Below are positions 51,989 to 61,525 of a stretch of 64,000 nucleotides of DNA, in pieces. The position numbers were made by a program, and so were the translations under genes. The notes under the pieces were generated by a model that worked only from the letters and a program-made list of their open reading frames with translations, was not told the DNA's origin and did not search any database. Source of the DNA: Didemnitutus sp041906465 (GTDB taxonomy: Bacteria; Verrucomicrobiota; Verrucomicrobiia; Opitutales; Opitutaceae); contig JAYRJE010000008.1 in the NCBI GenBank assembly GCA_041906465.1, forward strand, positions 124,001-188,000, in the 5' to 3' direction. The first letter of the stretch is position 1. Each line of letters starts with the position of its first letter.

Positions 51989-53659
51989 ATGAATTCACCC
52001 ATCTCATCCCTCTCGTTGCTTGGCGCTCTCTGCCTCGCGCTCCCCGTGGTCGCTCAAGTGGACGCGCGTTCAGACGCCACCGCTCCGCAATCTCCCGCGA
52101 ACGCCGAAGCAGTCATCGTGCCGCGCCTCCGCGGCATCGTGTTGGTCCGGTCTGGCACGCCGCTGCCTGCGCGTGTCGAGGCCGGCATCGATTTTACGCC
52201 GGTGACGGACCTGCCTCTGGGAGGCGTTCGCGAAATGCTCGAGCCGATGCTCGATCGCCCGCTGACGTTGGCGGAGGCGCGCCGCGCCGCGCAGCGCGTG
52301 CAGGATGCGATCATTGCGGCGGGGCGGCCGTTCGTTCGCGTGCTGCTGCCACCGCAGGACGTCACCGACGGCGTGCTGCGGTTCGAAATCACCGAAGGCC
52401 GGGTCGGGGAGATCCGGGTCGAAGGTGCGCGCTGGTTTCACTCCGATGACTACACCGCGGCGCTGCCGCTCCGTTCGGGAGATCCGATCACGCGCCAGGC
52501 GATCGAGGATGCGGTGGCCTGGATCGGGCGGAACGCGTCGCGGCGCGTCAGCGTCGATGCGGCGCCCGGCAAAAATCCGGGAACAACCGATCTCACGCTC
52601 GTGGCGCAAGAGAGCCGCCCCTGGCGCGTTTTTGCCGGCGCCTCCAACACCGGCACGCGCACGACGGCGAACGAGCGCCTCTTCTTCGGCGCGAACTGGG
52701 ACAACGCCTTTGGTCAGGGCCACCAGATGTCGTATCAGCTGACGGCCTCGCCGGATTTTGAGACATCGCTTAGCCAGTCTGTATCCTACACGATCCCGCT
52801 CGCTCGCCTGCGGCACATTCTCTCGGCCGATGTGGCGTATTCCGAGATCCGGCCCGAACTGGCGCCACCGTTTGCCTCGGCCGGCTACGCAGCGCAGGCC
52901 TCACTGCGCTACGAAATTCCGCTGCGCGTTCGCAGCTCGTCGCGCAGTCGCTACACCCACGGATGGTCGCTGGTGGCCGAGGCGAAACAAACGGACAACA
53001 ATATCGAGTTCGGCGGATTAATCGTCACCGATAACACGACACGCGTCGTGCAATTCGGCATCGGCTATGGCGGGCAGTGGGAAAATGCGGCGGGCACCAC
53101 GGCGTTTAGCGTGCGCCTGACGGCCAGTCCCGGCGGCCTCGGGCGATGGAACGACGACGAGGCTTTCACCGGTTCGCGTTTCAATGCGCGCGCGAACTAC
53201 GCTTACCTGTCCGCCACCGTCGAGCACCTGCGTCCGTTACCGCAGGGGTTCGCCCTTTCGACCAATGTGACCGGACAGGTCTCGAATCGGAATTTGCTCG
53301 GCAGCGAGCAGCTCAGTTTCGGCGGCGGCCGATCCGTCCGCGGTTACCTCGAAGGCGAGGTTTACTCGGACGGTGGCGCGTTCGCGCAGAGCGAAATCCA
53401 GACTCCGAACTGGAGTCCCCGCGGAGGACGACTGGTGGCGCGAGCCGTCGCGTTCGGCGATGTTGGTTGGGCGCGCGTGCACGATCCGCTGCCGGGCGAG
53501 AGAGCGCAGTTCACTCTCGCCAGTCTCGGTCTCGGCCTCCGCATCGGATTTGGCCGGACGTTTTCCGCCCGCGTGGATCATGGCTGGCAGCTGCGCGAGA
53601 CAGGCCTCGGTGACGGCCGCGGCCGTCGCACGCACGTGAGCGCGACGCTCTTCTGGTGA
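51989..53659 (+). CDS. TpsB outer-membrane transporter (ShlB/FhaC/HecB family)
   Basis: The 556-residue product has a signal peptide (to about VVAQV), POTRA-type domains (about 50-210, including LRFEITEGRVGEIRVEG), and a 16-strand barrel region (about 215-556). The family motif VRGY is present in GGGRSVRGYLEGE near residue 450, and the last strand ends HVSATLFW with an aromatic residue as expected for barrel insertion. It exports the upstream TpsA protein; the genes are three bases apart. Confidence 0.9.
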   Translation: MNSPISSLSLLGALCLALPVVAQVDARSDATAPQSPANAEAVIVPRLRGIVLVRSGTPLPARVEAGIDFTPVTDLPLGGVREMLEPMLDRPLTLAEARRAAQRVQDAIIAAGRPFVRVLLPPQDVTDGVLRFEITEGRVGEIRVEGARWFHSDDYTAALPLRSGDPITRQAIEDAVAWIGRNASRRVSVDAAPGKNPGTTDLTLVAQESRPWRVFAGASNTGTRTTANERLFFGANWDNAFGQGHQMSYQLTASPDFETSLSQSVSYTIPLARLRHILSADVAYSEIRPELAPPFASAGYAAQASLRYEIPLRVRSSSRSRYTHGWSLVAEAKQTDNNIEFGGLIVTDNTTRVVQFGIGYGGQWENAAGTTAFSVRLTASPGGLGRWNDDEAFTGSRFNARANYAYLSATVEHLRPLPQGFALSTNVTGQVSNRNLLGSEQLSFGGGRSVRGYLEGEVYSDGGAFAQSEIQTPNWSPRGGRLVARAVAFGDVGWARVHDPLPGERAQFTLASLGLGLRIGFGRTFSARVDHGWQLRETGLGDGRGRRTHVSATLFW

Positions 53660-53673
53660 ACAAGCGCGTTGCC

Positions 53674-53698
53674 GCGCCGCCTCCACGTTCGAGGCGGC
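53674..53698. terminator. Hairpin between convergent tpsB and htpG
   Basis: CGCCGCCTC (53674-53682) and GAGGCGGCG (53690-53698) form a perfect 9-bp stem with a 7-base loop, 15 bp after tpsB and 13 bp before the end of htpG. No clear T-run is present on either strand. It probably separates the two convergent transcripts. Confidence 0.55.
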
Positions 53699-53711
53699 GG
53701 CGCGGCGCGAA

Positions 53712-55556
53712 TTAGACGCTCTCGAGGAGCTTGTTCAGGCGGGCCACCATCCGCGACGGGTCTTCGAGGAGGCCGGCGGCGATGAGGGCATTGTCGAGGA
53801 GTTGCTCGGCGACGAGTTCGGCCTTGTCGGCGTCGGCGGTGCGCATCGCGTGCAGCTTCTTGATGACGGCGTGACGCGGGTTGATCTCGAGGTTCACCTT
53901 CACCGGCTCGTCGGCCTCGCCGGGCTTCTTCATCGCCTTCATCATGCGGCGCATCATCGGTGAGGCGAATTTGTCGGCGTTGGTCGCGAGGGCGGGCGAG
54001 CCCACGAGGCGGTCGGAAGATTTCACTTCGGCAACTTGGGCGCCGAGCGATTCCTTGAGCCACGCGGTCAGATCCTTCACGTCGGACTCGCTGAGCGCTT
54101 CGCCCTGCTGCGGGACGTCTTCGAGCTTCACGTCGCTGTGGTCGGCGGAGAGGAACTTCTTCCCGTCGAATTCGCGGACATTGTTGAAGACGTATTCGTC
54201 GACCGCTTCGTAGCAGAAGAGCACCTCGAGGTTGCGGGCCTTGAAGCCCTCGAGATACGGGCCGGACTCGATCGCTTCGCGGTTCGGGGCGACAAGGTAA
54301 TAGATCTCCTTCTGGCCGTCCTTCATGCGTGAGACGTAGTCGGCGAGCGACGTGGTCTTGCCCTTTTCGGTGAGCGACGACTCCCAGCGGAGCAGCTTCA
54401 CGAGTTGGTCCTTGTGCGTGAAGTCGAGTGCGGCGCCCTCCTTGAGGAAAATGCCGAACTGGGCGTAGAACTCGTTGTAGGCGTCGGTGCGCTGGGTGGC
54501 TTCTTCCTCGAGGAGCTTGAGGAAGCGCTTGGTGATGACCTTGCCGAGTTTGTCGAGCAGGGCCTTGTCCTGCATCGTTTCGCGCGAGATGTTCAGCGGG
54601 AGGTCTTCGCTATCGATCACGCCTTTGAGGAAGCGCAGCCACTCGGGGAGCAGGTCCTTCGGCTTGGCGTCGATGAGGACCTTGCGGCAGTAGAGCGCGA
54701 CAGCCGGATCGAGGCGCGAGAAGCCGAGTTTCTCGGTGTTTTCCTGCGGGACGAAAACGAGCGCGTTGATCGTGAGCGGCGCGTCGGCGTTGAAGTGCAG
54801 GCGGTAGCGGGGCTCGTCGTGCGCGTGGGCCTGGAACTTGTAGAACTCGGTGTATTCCTCGTCCTTGATCTCGGACTTGTTGCGCAGCCAGAGCGCCTGG
54901 ACGGTCTCGAGTTTCTTGCCGTTGAGCGTGACCGGGAAGCCGACGAATGCGCTGTAGCGCGTGAGGATTTCCTTGATGCGCCAATCCTGCGAGAACTCCG
55001 CGCAGTCGTCTTTCAGTTCGATGACGATCTTTGCGCCGCGGCGTTCGCCGTCGACTTGTTCGACCTCGTAGCTGCCGGAGCCGTCGCTCGTCCAGACGTG
55101 GCCGGGCTCGTCCTTCTTCCACGAGTGCGAGTAAACCTTCACGGACTTCGCGACCATGAACGCGCTGTAGAAGCCGACGCCGAACTGGCCAATGAGATTG
55201 CTGTTTTTCGCGCCGGACTCACCGAGCGCCTTGAGGAACTGCTTCGAGCCGGAGTGCGCGATCGTGCCGAGGTTCTTGATCAGCTCCTCGCGCGTCATGC
55301 CGATGCCGAAGTCCTGGATCGTGACGGTCTTCGCCTTGTCGTCGGTCGTGATGTTGATCTCAAGCGGCAGGTTGTCGTCGTGGACATCCTTCTCGGTCAG
55401 CTGGAGGTGGCGCAGTTTCTCGAGCGCATCGGAGGCGTTCGATACGAGCTCGCGCACGAAGATTTCCTTCTCCGTGTAGAGCGAGTGGATGACGATATCG
55501 AGCAGCTGCTTGATCTCGGCTTGGAACTCGAATTTTTGCGGAGTGGCGGTGGACAT
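53712..55556 (-). CDS. htpG: Chaperone protein HtpG (Hsp90)
   Basis: The 614-residue product is a full bacterial Hsp90. The N-terminal ATPase domain has FQAEIKQLLDIVIHSLYTEK, ELVSNASDALEKLR, IQDFGIGMTREELI and GQFGVGFYSAFMVA. The middle domain has PLNISRETMQ, and the C-terminal dimerisation domain ends with LLDNALIAAGLLEDPS. It acts as a cytosolic chaperone and is usually heat-induced. It is a single gene; an upstream terminator lies only 24 bp before the ATG, so the promoter probably overlaps it. Confidence 0.97.
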   Translation of the reverse strand: MSTATPQKFEFQAEIKQLLDIVIHSLYTEKEIFVRELVSNASDALEKLRHLQLTEKDVHDDNLPLEINITTDDKAKTVTIQDFGIGMTREELIKNLGTIAHSGSKQFLKALGESGAKNSNLIGQFGVGFYSAFMVAKSVKVYSHSWKKDEPGHVWTSDGSGSYEVEQVDGERRGAKIVIELKDDCAEFSQDWRIKEILTRYSAFVGFPVTLNGKKLETVQALWLRNKSEIKDEEYTEFYKFQAHAHDEPRYRLHFNADAPLTINALVFVPQENTEKLGFSRLDPAVALYCRKVLIDAKPKDLLPEWLRFLKGVIDSEDLPLNISRETMQDKALLDKLGKVITKRFLKLLEEEATQRTDAYNEFYAQFGIFLKEGAALDFTHKDQLVKLLRWESSLTEKGKTTSLADYVSRMKDGQKEIYYLVAPNREAIESGPYLEGFKARNLEVLFCYEAVDEYVFNNVREFDGKKFLSADHSDVKLEDVPQQGEALSESDVKDLTAWLKESLGAQVAEVKSSDRLVGSPALATNADKFASPMMRRMMKAMKKPGEADEPVKVNLEINPRHAVIKKLHAMRTADADKAELVAEQLLDNALIAAGLLEDPSRMVARLNKLLESV

Positions 55557-55579
55557 AGGATGGGTCAGGTGAAAAAGAA

Positions 55580-55602
55580 GAGCCCGCTAGTTTAGCGGGC
55601 TC
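55580..55602 (-). terminator. Terminator between the GH106 gene and htpG
   Basis: On the minus strand, GAGCCCGCTA-AAC-TAGCGGGCTC (10-bp perfect stem) is followed by TTCTTTTTC. It ends 23 bp before the htpG start codon. A possible htpG promoter (TTGATT at 55610-55615, TAAACT at 55589-55594, 15 bp apart) overlaps it. Confidence 0.8.
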
Positions 55603-55643
55603 TGGAAAAAATCAAGCGGGGGAATGCGAGGGTGGCGGGAGCG

Positions 55644-55713
55644 TAGGGGCGTGGCTTGACCGCGCCTGAGAATGGCGAACCGGGGTGGCGGGCGCGCTCA
55701 AGGCGCGCCCCTA
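55644..55713. repeat. Imperfect 23-bp inverted repeat, REP-like
   Basis: Positions 55644-55666 (TAGGGGCGTGGCTTGACCGC...) and 55691-55713 are inverted copies with three mismatches and a 24-base loop. Each is flanked by GGTGGCGGG. It is intergenic, between the GH106 gene end and htpG, and looks like a REP-type element. Confidence 0.6.
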
Positions 55714-55730
55714 CAACGTGCGTGGCACTC

Positions 55731-58343
55731 TTATTGAGGGGTGAGTTCTGTCAGCGGCACCAAGCGGACCGGGCCGAGCAGGCCGGAGGCGGAAAGGTCC
55801 CAATCTGAGGCGTCTAAAGGTTTGTAGAGAATGTTCACGTAGTTGATCTCGTGCATGATCTTCCAGTCGACGCCGCGCTGGTCCATGTCGCGGATGCGAT
55901 TGGCGGCGAGGTTGGTGACCTCAATTTCCAGGACATTACGGCCGGGCCGGAGGAGTTCGCCGACGCGGAGACGGAACGGCAACGACCAGGCGAGGCCGGC
56001 GTCGCGACCGTTGAGGCGCACGCGGGCGGTCTCACGCACGTCGCCGAGGTCGAGGCAGCACTCGTCGGCGCGGGCGGTGGCGGGCAGGTCGAATTCAAGG
56101 CGGTAGCGCGCCGTGCCGGCAAAACGCTTGGCTTCGGTGTCGCCGAGTTCGGTCCAGGATTTCAGGTCGGCGGTTTGAAACGGTGCTGGCAGCGCCGGTC
56201 CGCCACGGACGAAGTCGACATGCCAAGTGCCGGTAAGGGCGATCGGCTCGCCGCTTGGCGCGGTGTAGGTCCACGCGGCATCGGCGGCGTCGGGCTGGTG
56301 ACGAGTGCTCGTGCGCACGATGAGCGATTGGCCGCTGGCCAGTTGGAGATAAACGGCCGCGCGCGGGCCGTCGGCTTTCAGCGCGGCGCGGCCGGTGCGG
56401 CCGGTGAGCGGGTCGAGGATGAACGCTTCCTCGGCGGCGACGCCGAGCGTCACCCAACCATCGAGCGGGTTGGCACTGAGGTTCGCGAAGAAGTAGTCGT
56501 GACCGAGGTCGTGGCGGCGGCGGGTGAAACTCACTCCCGCATCCACGATCGACTCGCGGCGGACCTGTTGTGCGAAGGCGGGCGTGGCGAGCAGGGTGTC
56601 GGGTGCGAGTTGGCCGATAATGGTGGCGGGTGTTTTGCCGAGTGCGGTGAGCAGTTCCTTGAACGCCGCGCGGCGCTCGTCCAAGCGGCCGTAGCCGGGA
56701 ACGTCTTCGGGGAATTGTTGCACGATTACCGTGGCGCCGGCGGTGGCGAGAGCCGCGATTTGCCGGAGTGTTTCGACGGGCATGCGATGGGTGGCGGGAA
56801 CGACGAGAATGCGCGCGGTGTTGCCGCCGGGTGTGCGAAGATGGTGGTTGTTGCGGCCGGCGGTCGTGGTCGCGGCGAGTTGCGCGTCGGAGATGTAGTC
56901 GAAGGTGATGCCACGCTGCTGGAAGGCTTGGGCGAGCTGGCCCATCGGCGATTTGGTCAGCCAGCTCACGTCGTGCACACCGAGTTGGTTGATGAGTTTG
57001 CCGGCGTCGTTCCACACGTCATGCACGGGCCAGTAGAGCAGCACGTCGGTGTCGGGCGCGCCGGCTTGGAGGATCGACTGCACGCGAGCGACGTAGGTGT
57101 TGAGGGCGGCAAGGTCGGGCCAGAGCGGGTTGCGGTCGTTGAACTCGGTCGAGGCGTAGAACAGCCAGCCGGGCCACGGCGCGTCAGTCGGCGAGTAGGC
57201 GTTGCCGTGATAGACGATGTGGTTGATGCCTTCGACAAAGAGGCGGTCGATCTCGGGCTTCATCATCGACGGTGCTTCCTTCCAATGCTCGCGCAGCCAC
57301 GTGAGCGTCTCGCTCGACACGAGCTTGCGGCCGGCAACGTGCGCGGCGGAGGACGCGACGCGGATGACGAGCGACTCGGGCAGATCTTGATCGTTGCGCA
57401 ACTCGGCGATGACGCGGCGCAGGCCGGGAATCGGAAACGGCGTGGAGCCGAAGACCTCGGTCTCCGGAATGTCGGCGGTCGCGTAGAGATCGAGCAGATT
57501 GGCGGGCGCGCCGTGCGACTGGTTGCGGATGATCCACCCGCGCTCGTGCGACCATTTCGCCCAGCCTTGCAGATACTCGAGGTGCAGTTGCGCAAGCGTG
57601 GCGCGGTAATCGGCTTTAACGCGCGCGAGCGTGTCGGGCGGGCACGGTTTCTGGTCGAGCAATTCGGCGGCGAAGTCGTTCACGTCGTAGCCGTGCATCG
57701 CGCGGAAGCGTTCGACGACGGCCGGCGTCCAGCTGGCGCCGTAGTATTCGAACGAGTCGTGGAACTGGCCGCGCACGAGGTCACGGGGGAATTTGTCGAA
57801 TGCGGCGCCGAACGGCGCGAGGTAGCGGTCGAGCGCCGTGGCGGAGAACGGATCGAGGACATTGCCGGCGCCGCCGGGCGCGGCGCGTTTCACCTGCATT
57901 TTTGTCGGCTCCCCGGCGAGGCGCCCGTCCTTGAGCACGAGTTTCTGCGAGGCGTCGGCAGCGGAAACATGCGGACCGCCGAACGGCCAGCCGGTGCCGG
58001 TCGCCATGTCGACGCCGAGGCTTAGGCGCTTCGCTTCGCGGCCGGTGTGTTCGAGCAGCTGCATCCAACGCGACGAAAGAAAATCCACGTAGCGCGATTC
58101 GTAGCCGCGCGCGCCGTAGATCGGCGTGATTTCGACACCGCCGATGCCAGCGGCGGCGAACGACTCGAGTTCGCGCGTGAGGTTCTTCTCGTCGACGCCA
58201 CTGCCGGGCCACCACCAGCGGACCCACGGTTTGTTTTCGCGTGTGGGCTCCGGCCACGTGGCGAGCGGCGCGGCGGTCGAAACGGCGCACGACGCGGCAA
58301 TCAGGGAGAGGCAAACGAGCACGACACGGGCTGGGACTTTCAT
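55731..58343 (-). CDS. Exported GH106-like glycoside hydrolase (alpha-L-rhamnosidase family)
   Basis: The 870-residue product has a signal peptide (VLVCLSLIAASCAVSTAAPL; a Cys at about 19 could even be lipidated). The GH106 opening follows: KPWVRWWWPGSGVDEKNLTR and GIGGVEITPIYG. A central TIM-barrel region includes GQFHDSFEYYGASWTP, and a C-terminal jelly-roll sugar-binding domain (about 740-860) includes VRLNGRDAGLAWSLPF. It should release rhamnose from plant or algal polysaccharides in the periplasm. ATG 58343 is chosen for the signal peptide. Confidence 0.85.
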   Translation of the reverse strand: MKVPARVVLVCLSLIAASCAVSTAAPLATWPEPTRENKPWVRWWWPGSGVDEKNLTRELESFAAAGIGGVEITPIYGARGYESRYVDFLSSRWMQLLEHTGREAKRLSLGVDMATGTGWPFGGPHVSAADASQKLVLKDGRLAGEPTKMQVKRAAPGGAGNVLDPFSATALDRYLAPFGAAFDKFPRDLVRGQFHDSFEYYGASWTPAVVERFRAMHGYDVNDFAAELLDQKPCPPDTLARVKADYRATLAQLHLEYLQGWAKWSHERGWIIRNQSHGAPANLLDLYATADIPETEVFGSTPFPIPGLRRVIAELRNDQDLPESLVIRVASSAAHVAGRKLVSSETLTWLREHWKEAPSMMKPEIDRLFVEGINHIVYHGNAYSPTDAPWPGWLFYASTEFNDRNPLWPDLAALNTYVARVQSILQAGAPDTDVLLYWPVHDVWNDAGKLINQLGVHDVSWLTKSPMGQLAQAFQQRGITFDYISDAQLAATTTAGRNNHHLRTPGGNTARILVVPATHRMPVETLRQIAALATAGATVIVQQFPEDVPGYGRLDERRAAFKELLTALGKTPATIIGQLAPDTLLATPAFAQQVRRESIVDAGVSFTRRRHDLGHDYFFANLSANPLDGWVTLGVAAEEAFILDPLTGRTGRAALKADGPRAAVYLQLASGQSLIVRTSTRHQPDAADAAWTYTAPSGEPIALTGTWHVDFVRGGPALPAPFQTADLKSWTELGDTEAKRFAGTARYRLEFDLPATARADECCLDLGDVRETARVRLNGRDAGLAWSLPFRLRVGELLRPGRNVLEIEVTNLAANRIRDMDQRGVDWKIMHEINYVNILYKPLDASDWDLSASGLLGPVRLVPLTELTPQ

Positions 58344-58462
58344 GGGGTGCGAGGCAGCGATGAGCATTGCGCCAGATTCGGGGGCGCAGCTCAAGCGGGC
58401 GCGTGCCGGTTCTGACTGAACGAAATAAAAACGCCGCCCGGTTATGGGCGGCGTGAGGCGTG

Positions 58463-58618
58463 TCAGCGTTGCTCGGTCTCGTCCTCGTGGACGGGCTCGA
58501 TGTGGCCGAGCTGATGGTCCGGGTGTTTGCCGAACAGCACGCGGCACACGCAGTAGATGAACAGGGTCGTGACGAAGCCGACTGAGAGAAGCATGTTGAT
58601 CCAGCCGCCGGTGGTCAT
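58463..58618 (-). CDS. MetS-like small subunit of the sodium symporter
   Basis: The 51-residue product has one membrane helix (WINMLLSVGFVTTLFIYCVC, about 6-25), then a short acidic/histidine tail (PDHQLGHIEPVHEDETEQR). It overlaps the transporter stop by 4 bp (ATGA). In Corynebacterium the Na+-dependent methionine transporter MetP requires a small membrane protein MetS encoded directly after it; this gene has the same place and form. The gene is easy to miss because of its size. Confidence 0.75.
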   Translation of the reverse strand: MTTGGWINMLLSVGFVTTLFIYCVCRVLFGKHPDHQLGHIEPVHEDETEQR

Positions 58619-60228
58619 GATTGGGATCCTCCGTTGTTGCGCGCGGCTTCCCAGCGTTTGCCGGCGAGTTTGATCATCAAGCAAACGAAGATGATTGTGA
58701 TGACGATGAAGCCGAAAGCGATCCGGGCGGATGCGCTGGGCGTCGGTCCGACGAGGTCGGTGATGTAGCCGGTCGGTTTGAATTCCGGCGTGCTGAAGCT
58801 GAAGTTCCAGCCGAAGACGTTCGCGAGAATAAACATCACGAAAATCACCGCCAAGTAGAGCGGCGTGATGTATTTCATGATCGGTTTGTAGAAATTCGGG
58901 ATGCGCATCTCGGCGCCTTGGTGCGCCTCGTCGAAGCCCTTGTCGATGCCGATGACCCAACCGAAGACCACGATGAGAGCCGCGCCGCCGATGAAGATGC
59001 ACACGGTGCCGACCCAGAAATCGATCGTGTCGAGCGCCTTCAGGTCCTTCGAGAACCACCAGACCAGCGACGTGCCAATGGCGGTGAGCAGGCCGAGGAT
59101 GAGCATGGCGGGTTTGCGGCCGACGCCGAGACCTTCCTCGAAGAAGGCGATGCCGGGCTGGAGCATCGAGAGCGAACTGGTGATAGCGGCGAGGAACAGC
59201 AGCAGGAAGAAGATCGTGGCGAAGAACGCGCCGGCGGGCATCTGCGAGAAGACGTAGGGCAGCACATTGAAGCCGAGGGCGAAGGTGCCTTGGCCCACGA
59301 TGCCGGCAACGCCGAGGAACACGAACGCGGCGGGCACGGTGATGAGGCCGCCGAGCCCGACTTCGCAGAATTCGTTGGCGGAGGCGGCGGTGAGGCCGCT
59401 GAGCACGACGTCGTCCTTTTTCTTGAGGTAAGAGGCGTAAGTGATGATCGCGCCGAAGCCGACCGAGAGGGAGAAGAAGATCTGTCCGGCGGCGGCGAGC
59501 CAGAGCTGCGGGTTCTTCAGGCCGGTGGCGATGTCCTTCGGGTTCCACATGTAGCCGAGGCCGTTGACGACGCTCTGGTCCGGTTTCGCGGCGTCGGGTG
59601 TGCCGAGGGTGAGCACGCGACCGAGAATGATGAGCGCGATCAGGATCAGGATCGGCATGCCCCATTTGCAGACGAATTCCACGCCCTTGTTGATGCCGCG
59701 GTAGATGAAGTAGAAATTAAAAATGTAGACGAGGATGACGAAGATGCCGACGTCGTGCAGGCCGAAGTGGATCGAAGCGCCGTCCTCGCCCGCGCCGGTG
59801 AAACGCGTGAAGAACTCGCCGAAGTTGACGCCCGGCTGGTTGAAGGTGCCGGTCGCGGCGTTCAGCGCGTAACCGAGGCACCACGCTTCGATGTAGACGT
59901 AATACATGTAGACCATCACCGGCACGATGAAGCCGAAGAGACCCAGGTATTTTCCGATCGGGTGGCGGACGATTGAGTAGAAGATGCCCGGCGAGGAGTG
60001 AAAGCCCGCGATGCCGCCGCGGCGGCCCATGGTCCACTCGGCCCAGCCGATCGGGATGCCGAGCAGCAGGAGCGAGATGAAGTAAGCGATCATGAATGCG
60101 CCGCCGCCGTATTGGGCGGCGAGGCCGGGGAACCGCAGGAAGTTGCCGAGGCCAACTGCGCTGCCAGCGACAGCCAGGATCACGCCCAAGCGCGAACTCC
60201 AGGCTTCTTTCGGAGGGGTATCTGCCAT
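58615..60228 (-). CDS. Sodium-dependent amino-acid transporter, NSS family
   Basis: The 537-residue product has about twelve membrane helices. It shows the NSS/LeuT signature SSRLGVILAVAGSAVGLGNF with RFPGLAAQYGGGAF, which lines the Na+ and substrate sites, followed by a WAEWTMGRRGG loop. It couples Na+ entry to uptake of an amino acid. The attached MetS-like gene points to a MetP-type branch, possibly methionine or alanine transport, but the substrate cannot be proven from sequence. Confidence 0.88.
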   Translation of the reverse strand: MADTPPKEAWSSRLGVILAVAGSAVGLGNFLRFPGLAAQYGGGAFMIAYFISLLLLGIPIGWAEWTMGRRGGIAGFHSSPGIFYSIVRHPIGKYLGLFGFIVPVMVYMYYVYIEAWCLGYALNAATGTFNQPGVNFGEFFTRFTGAGEDGASIHFGLHDVGIFVILVYIFNFYFIYRGINKGVEFVCKWGMPILILIALIILGRVLTLGTPDAAKPDQSVVNGLGYMWNPKDIATGLKNPQLWLAAAGQIFFSLSVGFGAIITYASYLKKKDDVVLSGLTAASANEFCEVGLGGLITVPAAFVFLGVAGIVGQGTFALGFNVLPYVFSQMPAGAFFATIFFLLLFLAAITSSLSMLQPGIAFFEEGLGVGRKPAMLILGLLTAIGTSLVWWFSKDLKALDTIDFWVGTVCIFIGGAALIVVFGWVIGIDKGFDEAHQGAEMRIPNFYKPIMKYITPLYLAVIFVMFILANVFGWNFSFSTPEFKPTGYITDLVGPTPSASARIAFGFIVITIIFVCLMIKLAGKRWEAARNNGGSQS

Positions 60229-60359
60229 GGGTGCGCGATGAAAGGGGAACGCGCGGCGCGAGCAAACCCCAAGTTTCGTTTTTCGCGGTAGGGCGCTCCG
60301 CGCTTGGCCGGTGGGATTCGCTTGGACACCTGCGTGGTCTTCGCTTGTCTCACCCGCGC

Positions 60360-61472
60360 GTGACGCTCCTCGACCGCTACCTGCTGCGTGAATGGCTGAA
60401 GATCTTCGGTCTGCTGCTGTGCGCCACGACGGGATTGATGATGATGGCGTCGCTCTACGACGACTTCCGCGACCTGCTGGAAATCAATGTCGGGCTCGGG
60501 GAGACGCTGAAGTATTACGCGGCGCTGATGCCGAGCCAGCTGTCGGTGGTGCTGCCGTTGTCGCTGCTCCTGTCGCTGCTGTTCGTGCTCGGAAAGCTGC
60601 ATCGCAACAACGAGATCACGGCGATCCGCGCGGCGGGGTTGAACATCTTCAGCACGACGCGCGTGCTGTGGGTCGCGGGCGTGGGGTTGTGCGGCGTGAC
60701 GCTGTTGCTCAACGCCTACATCGTCCCGCGCTCGGTCGAACGGTCGCGCGGCTTGAAGGAGTCGTATCGCATCCAGGCGGAGCTGAAGAAGCCGATGACG
60801 AGTTCCGTCGGGATGGTGCCCAGCGTCACTTTCGACAACCCGCGCGCAAATCGAATGTGGTATATCAATCGCTACAGCCGGGTCGCGAAAACCGCCTACG
60901 GCGTCACGGTTTCCGAGCTCGACGCGCGGCGGCGGGAAAAGACGCGCCTCATGGCGCGCGAAGCGACTTACGATGAGGCGAAGGGACAGTGGTCGTTCCG
61001 CGATGGGCGCGAGGTGTGGTTTGACGTCGATGCGGGTGAAGTGATGCGCTCCCGGGCGTTCGAGGCGAAGACGATGCCGCACTACAACGAGGATCCCAAA
61101 CTGATGCTGATGCTCTCGTTGAAGGCGCGCGAACTGTCGTTCTTGGAGCTCGAGCGGATCGTGGAATATTTCACCGCGGAGGATAATCCCAAGGTGACGA
61201 GTTATGCGGTGCGCTATTACAGCGTGCTGGCCGAGACGCTCGGGCCGCTGATCATCCTGGCGATAGCGGTGCCGTTTGCGGTGTCCGGCGTGCGCGTCAG
61301 CCCGGTGGTCGGTGTGTCGAAATCGATCGGCCTGTTTTTCATTTATTATCTGCTCACCAACATCGCGTCGCTGCTGGGGGCCAAGGGCTACGTCGACCCG
61401 CTCTGGGCGGCGTGCCTGCCGAACTTGGCGATGGTGGGCGTGGGCGCCTATTTGTTCGGCCGGCTGCGGTGA
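60360..61472 (+). CDS. LptF/LptG-family permease of LPS export
   Basis: The 370-residue product has three N-terminal and three C-terminal membrane helices around a periplasmic domain (about 105-270), the YjgP/YjgQ layout. It starts TLLDRYLLREWLKIFGLLL, with a GTG at 60360; the frame is open far upstream but the family begins here. The segment LRFELSA-like core is represented by SVLAETLGPLIILAIAVPFAVS. It should pull lipopolysaccharide from the inner membrane with LptB. Only one of the usual F/G pair is here, so which of the two it is remains open. Confidence 0.85.
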   Translation: MTLLDRYLLREWLKIFGLLLCATTGLMMMASLYDDFRDLLEINVGLGETLKYYAALMPSQLSVVLPLSLLLSLLFVLGKLHRNNEITAIRAAGLNIFSTTRVLWVAGVGLCGVTLLLNAYIVPRSVERSRGLKESYRIQAELKKPMTSSVGMVPSVTFDNPRANRMWYINRYSRVAKTAYGVTVSELDARRREKTRLMAREATYDEAKGQWSFRDGREVWFDVDAGEVMRSRAFEAKTMPHYNEDPKLMLMLSLKARELSFLELERIVEYFTAEDNPKVTSYAVRYYSVLAETLGPLIILAIAVPFAVSGVRVSPVVGVSKSIGLFFIYYLLTNIASLLGAKGYVDPLWAACLPNLAMVGVGAYLFGRLR

Positions 61473-61525
61473 CGCGGGATCGGGTGCATGGCCTTGACGG
61501 AACCGGCGGTGGGGTTGCCGGAAAG

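Noticed and set aside
55851..58025. Plus-strand 724-codon frame over the GH106 gene
   Set aside because: Antisense shadow; the minus strand has signal peptide and GH106 motifs.
58621..59976. Plus-strand 451-codon frame over the sodium symporter
   Set aside because: Antisense to a twelve-helix NSS transporter; product is a Glu/Asp/Arg-rich shadow.
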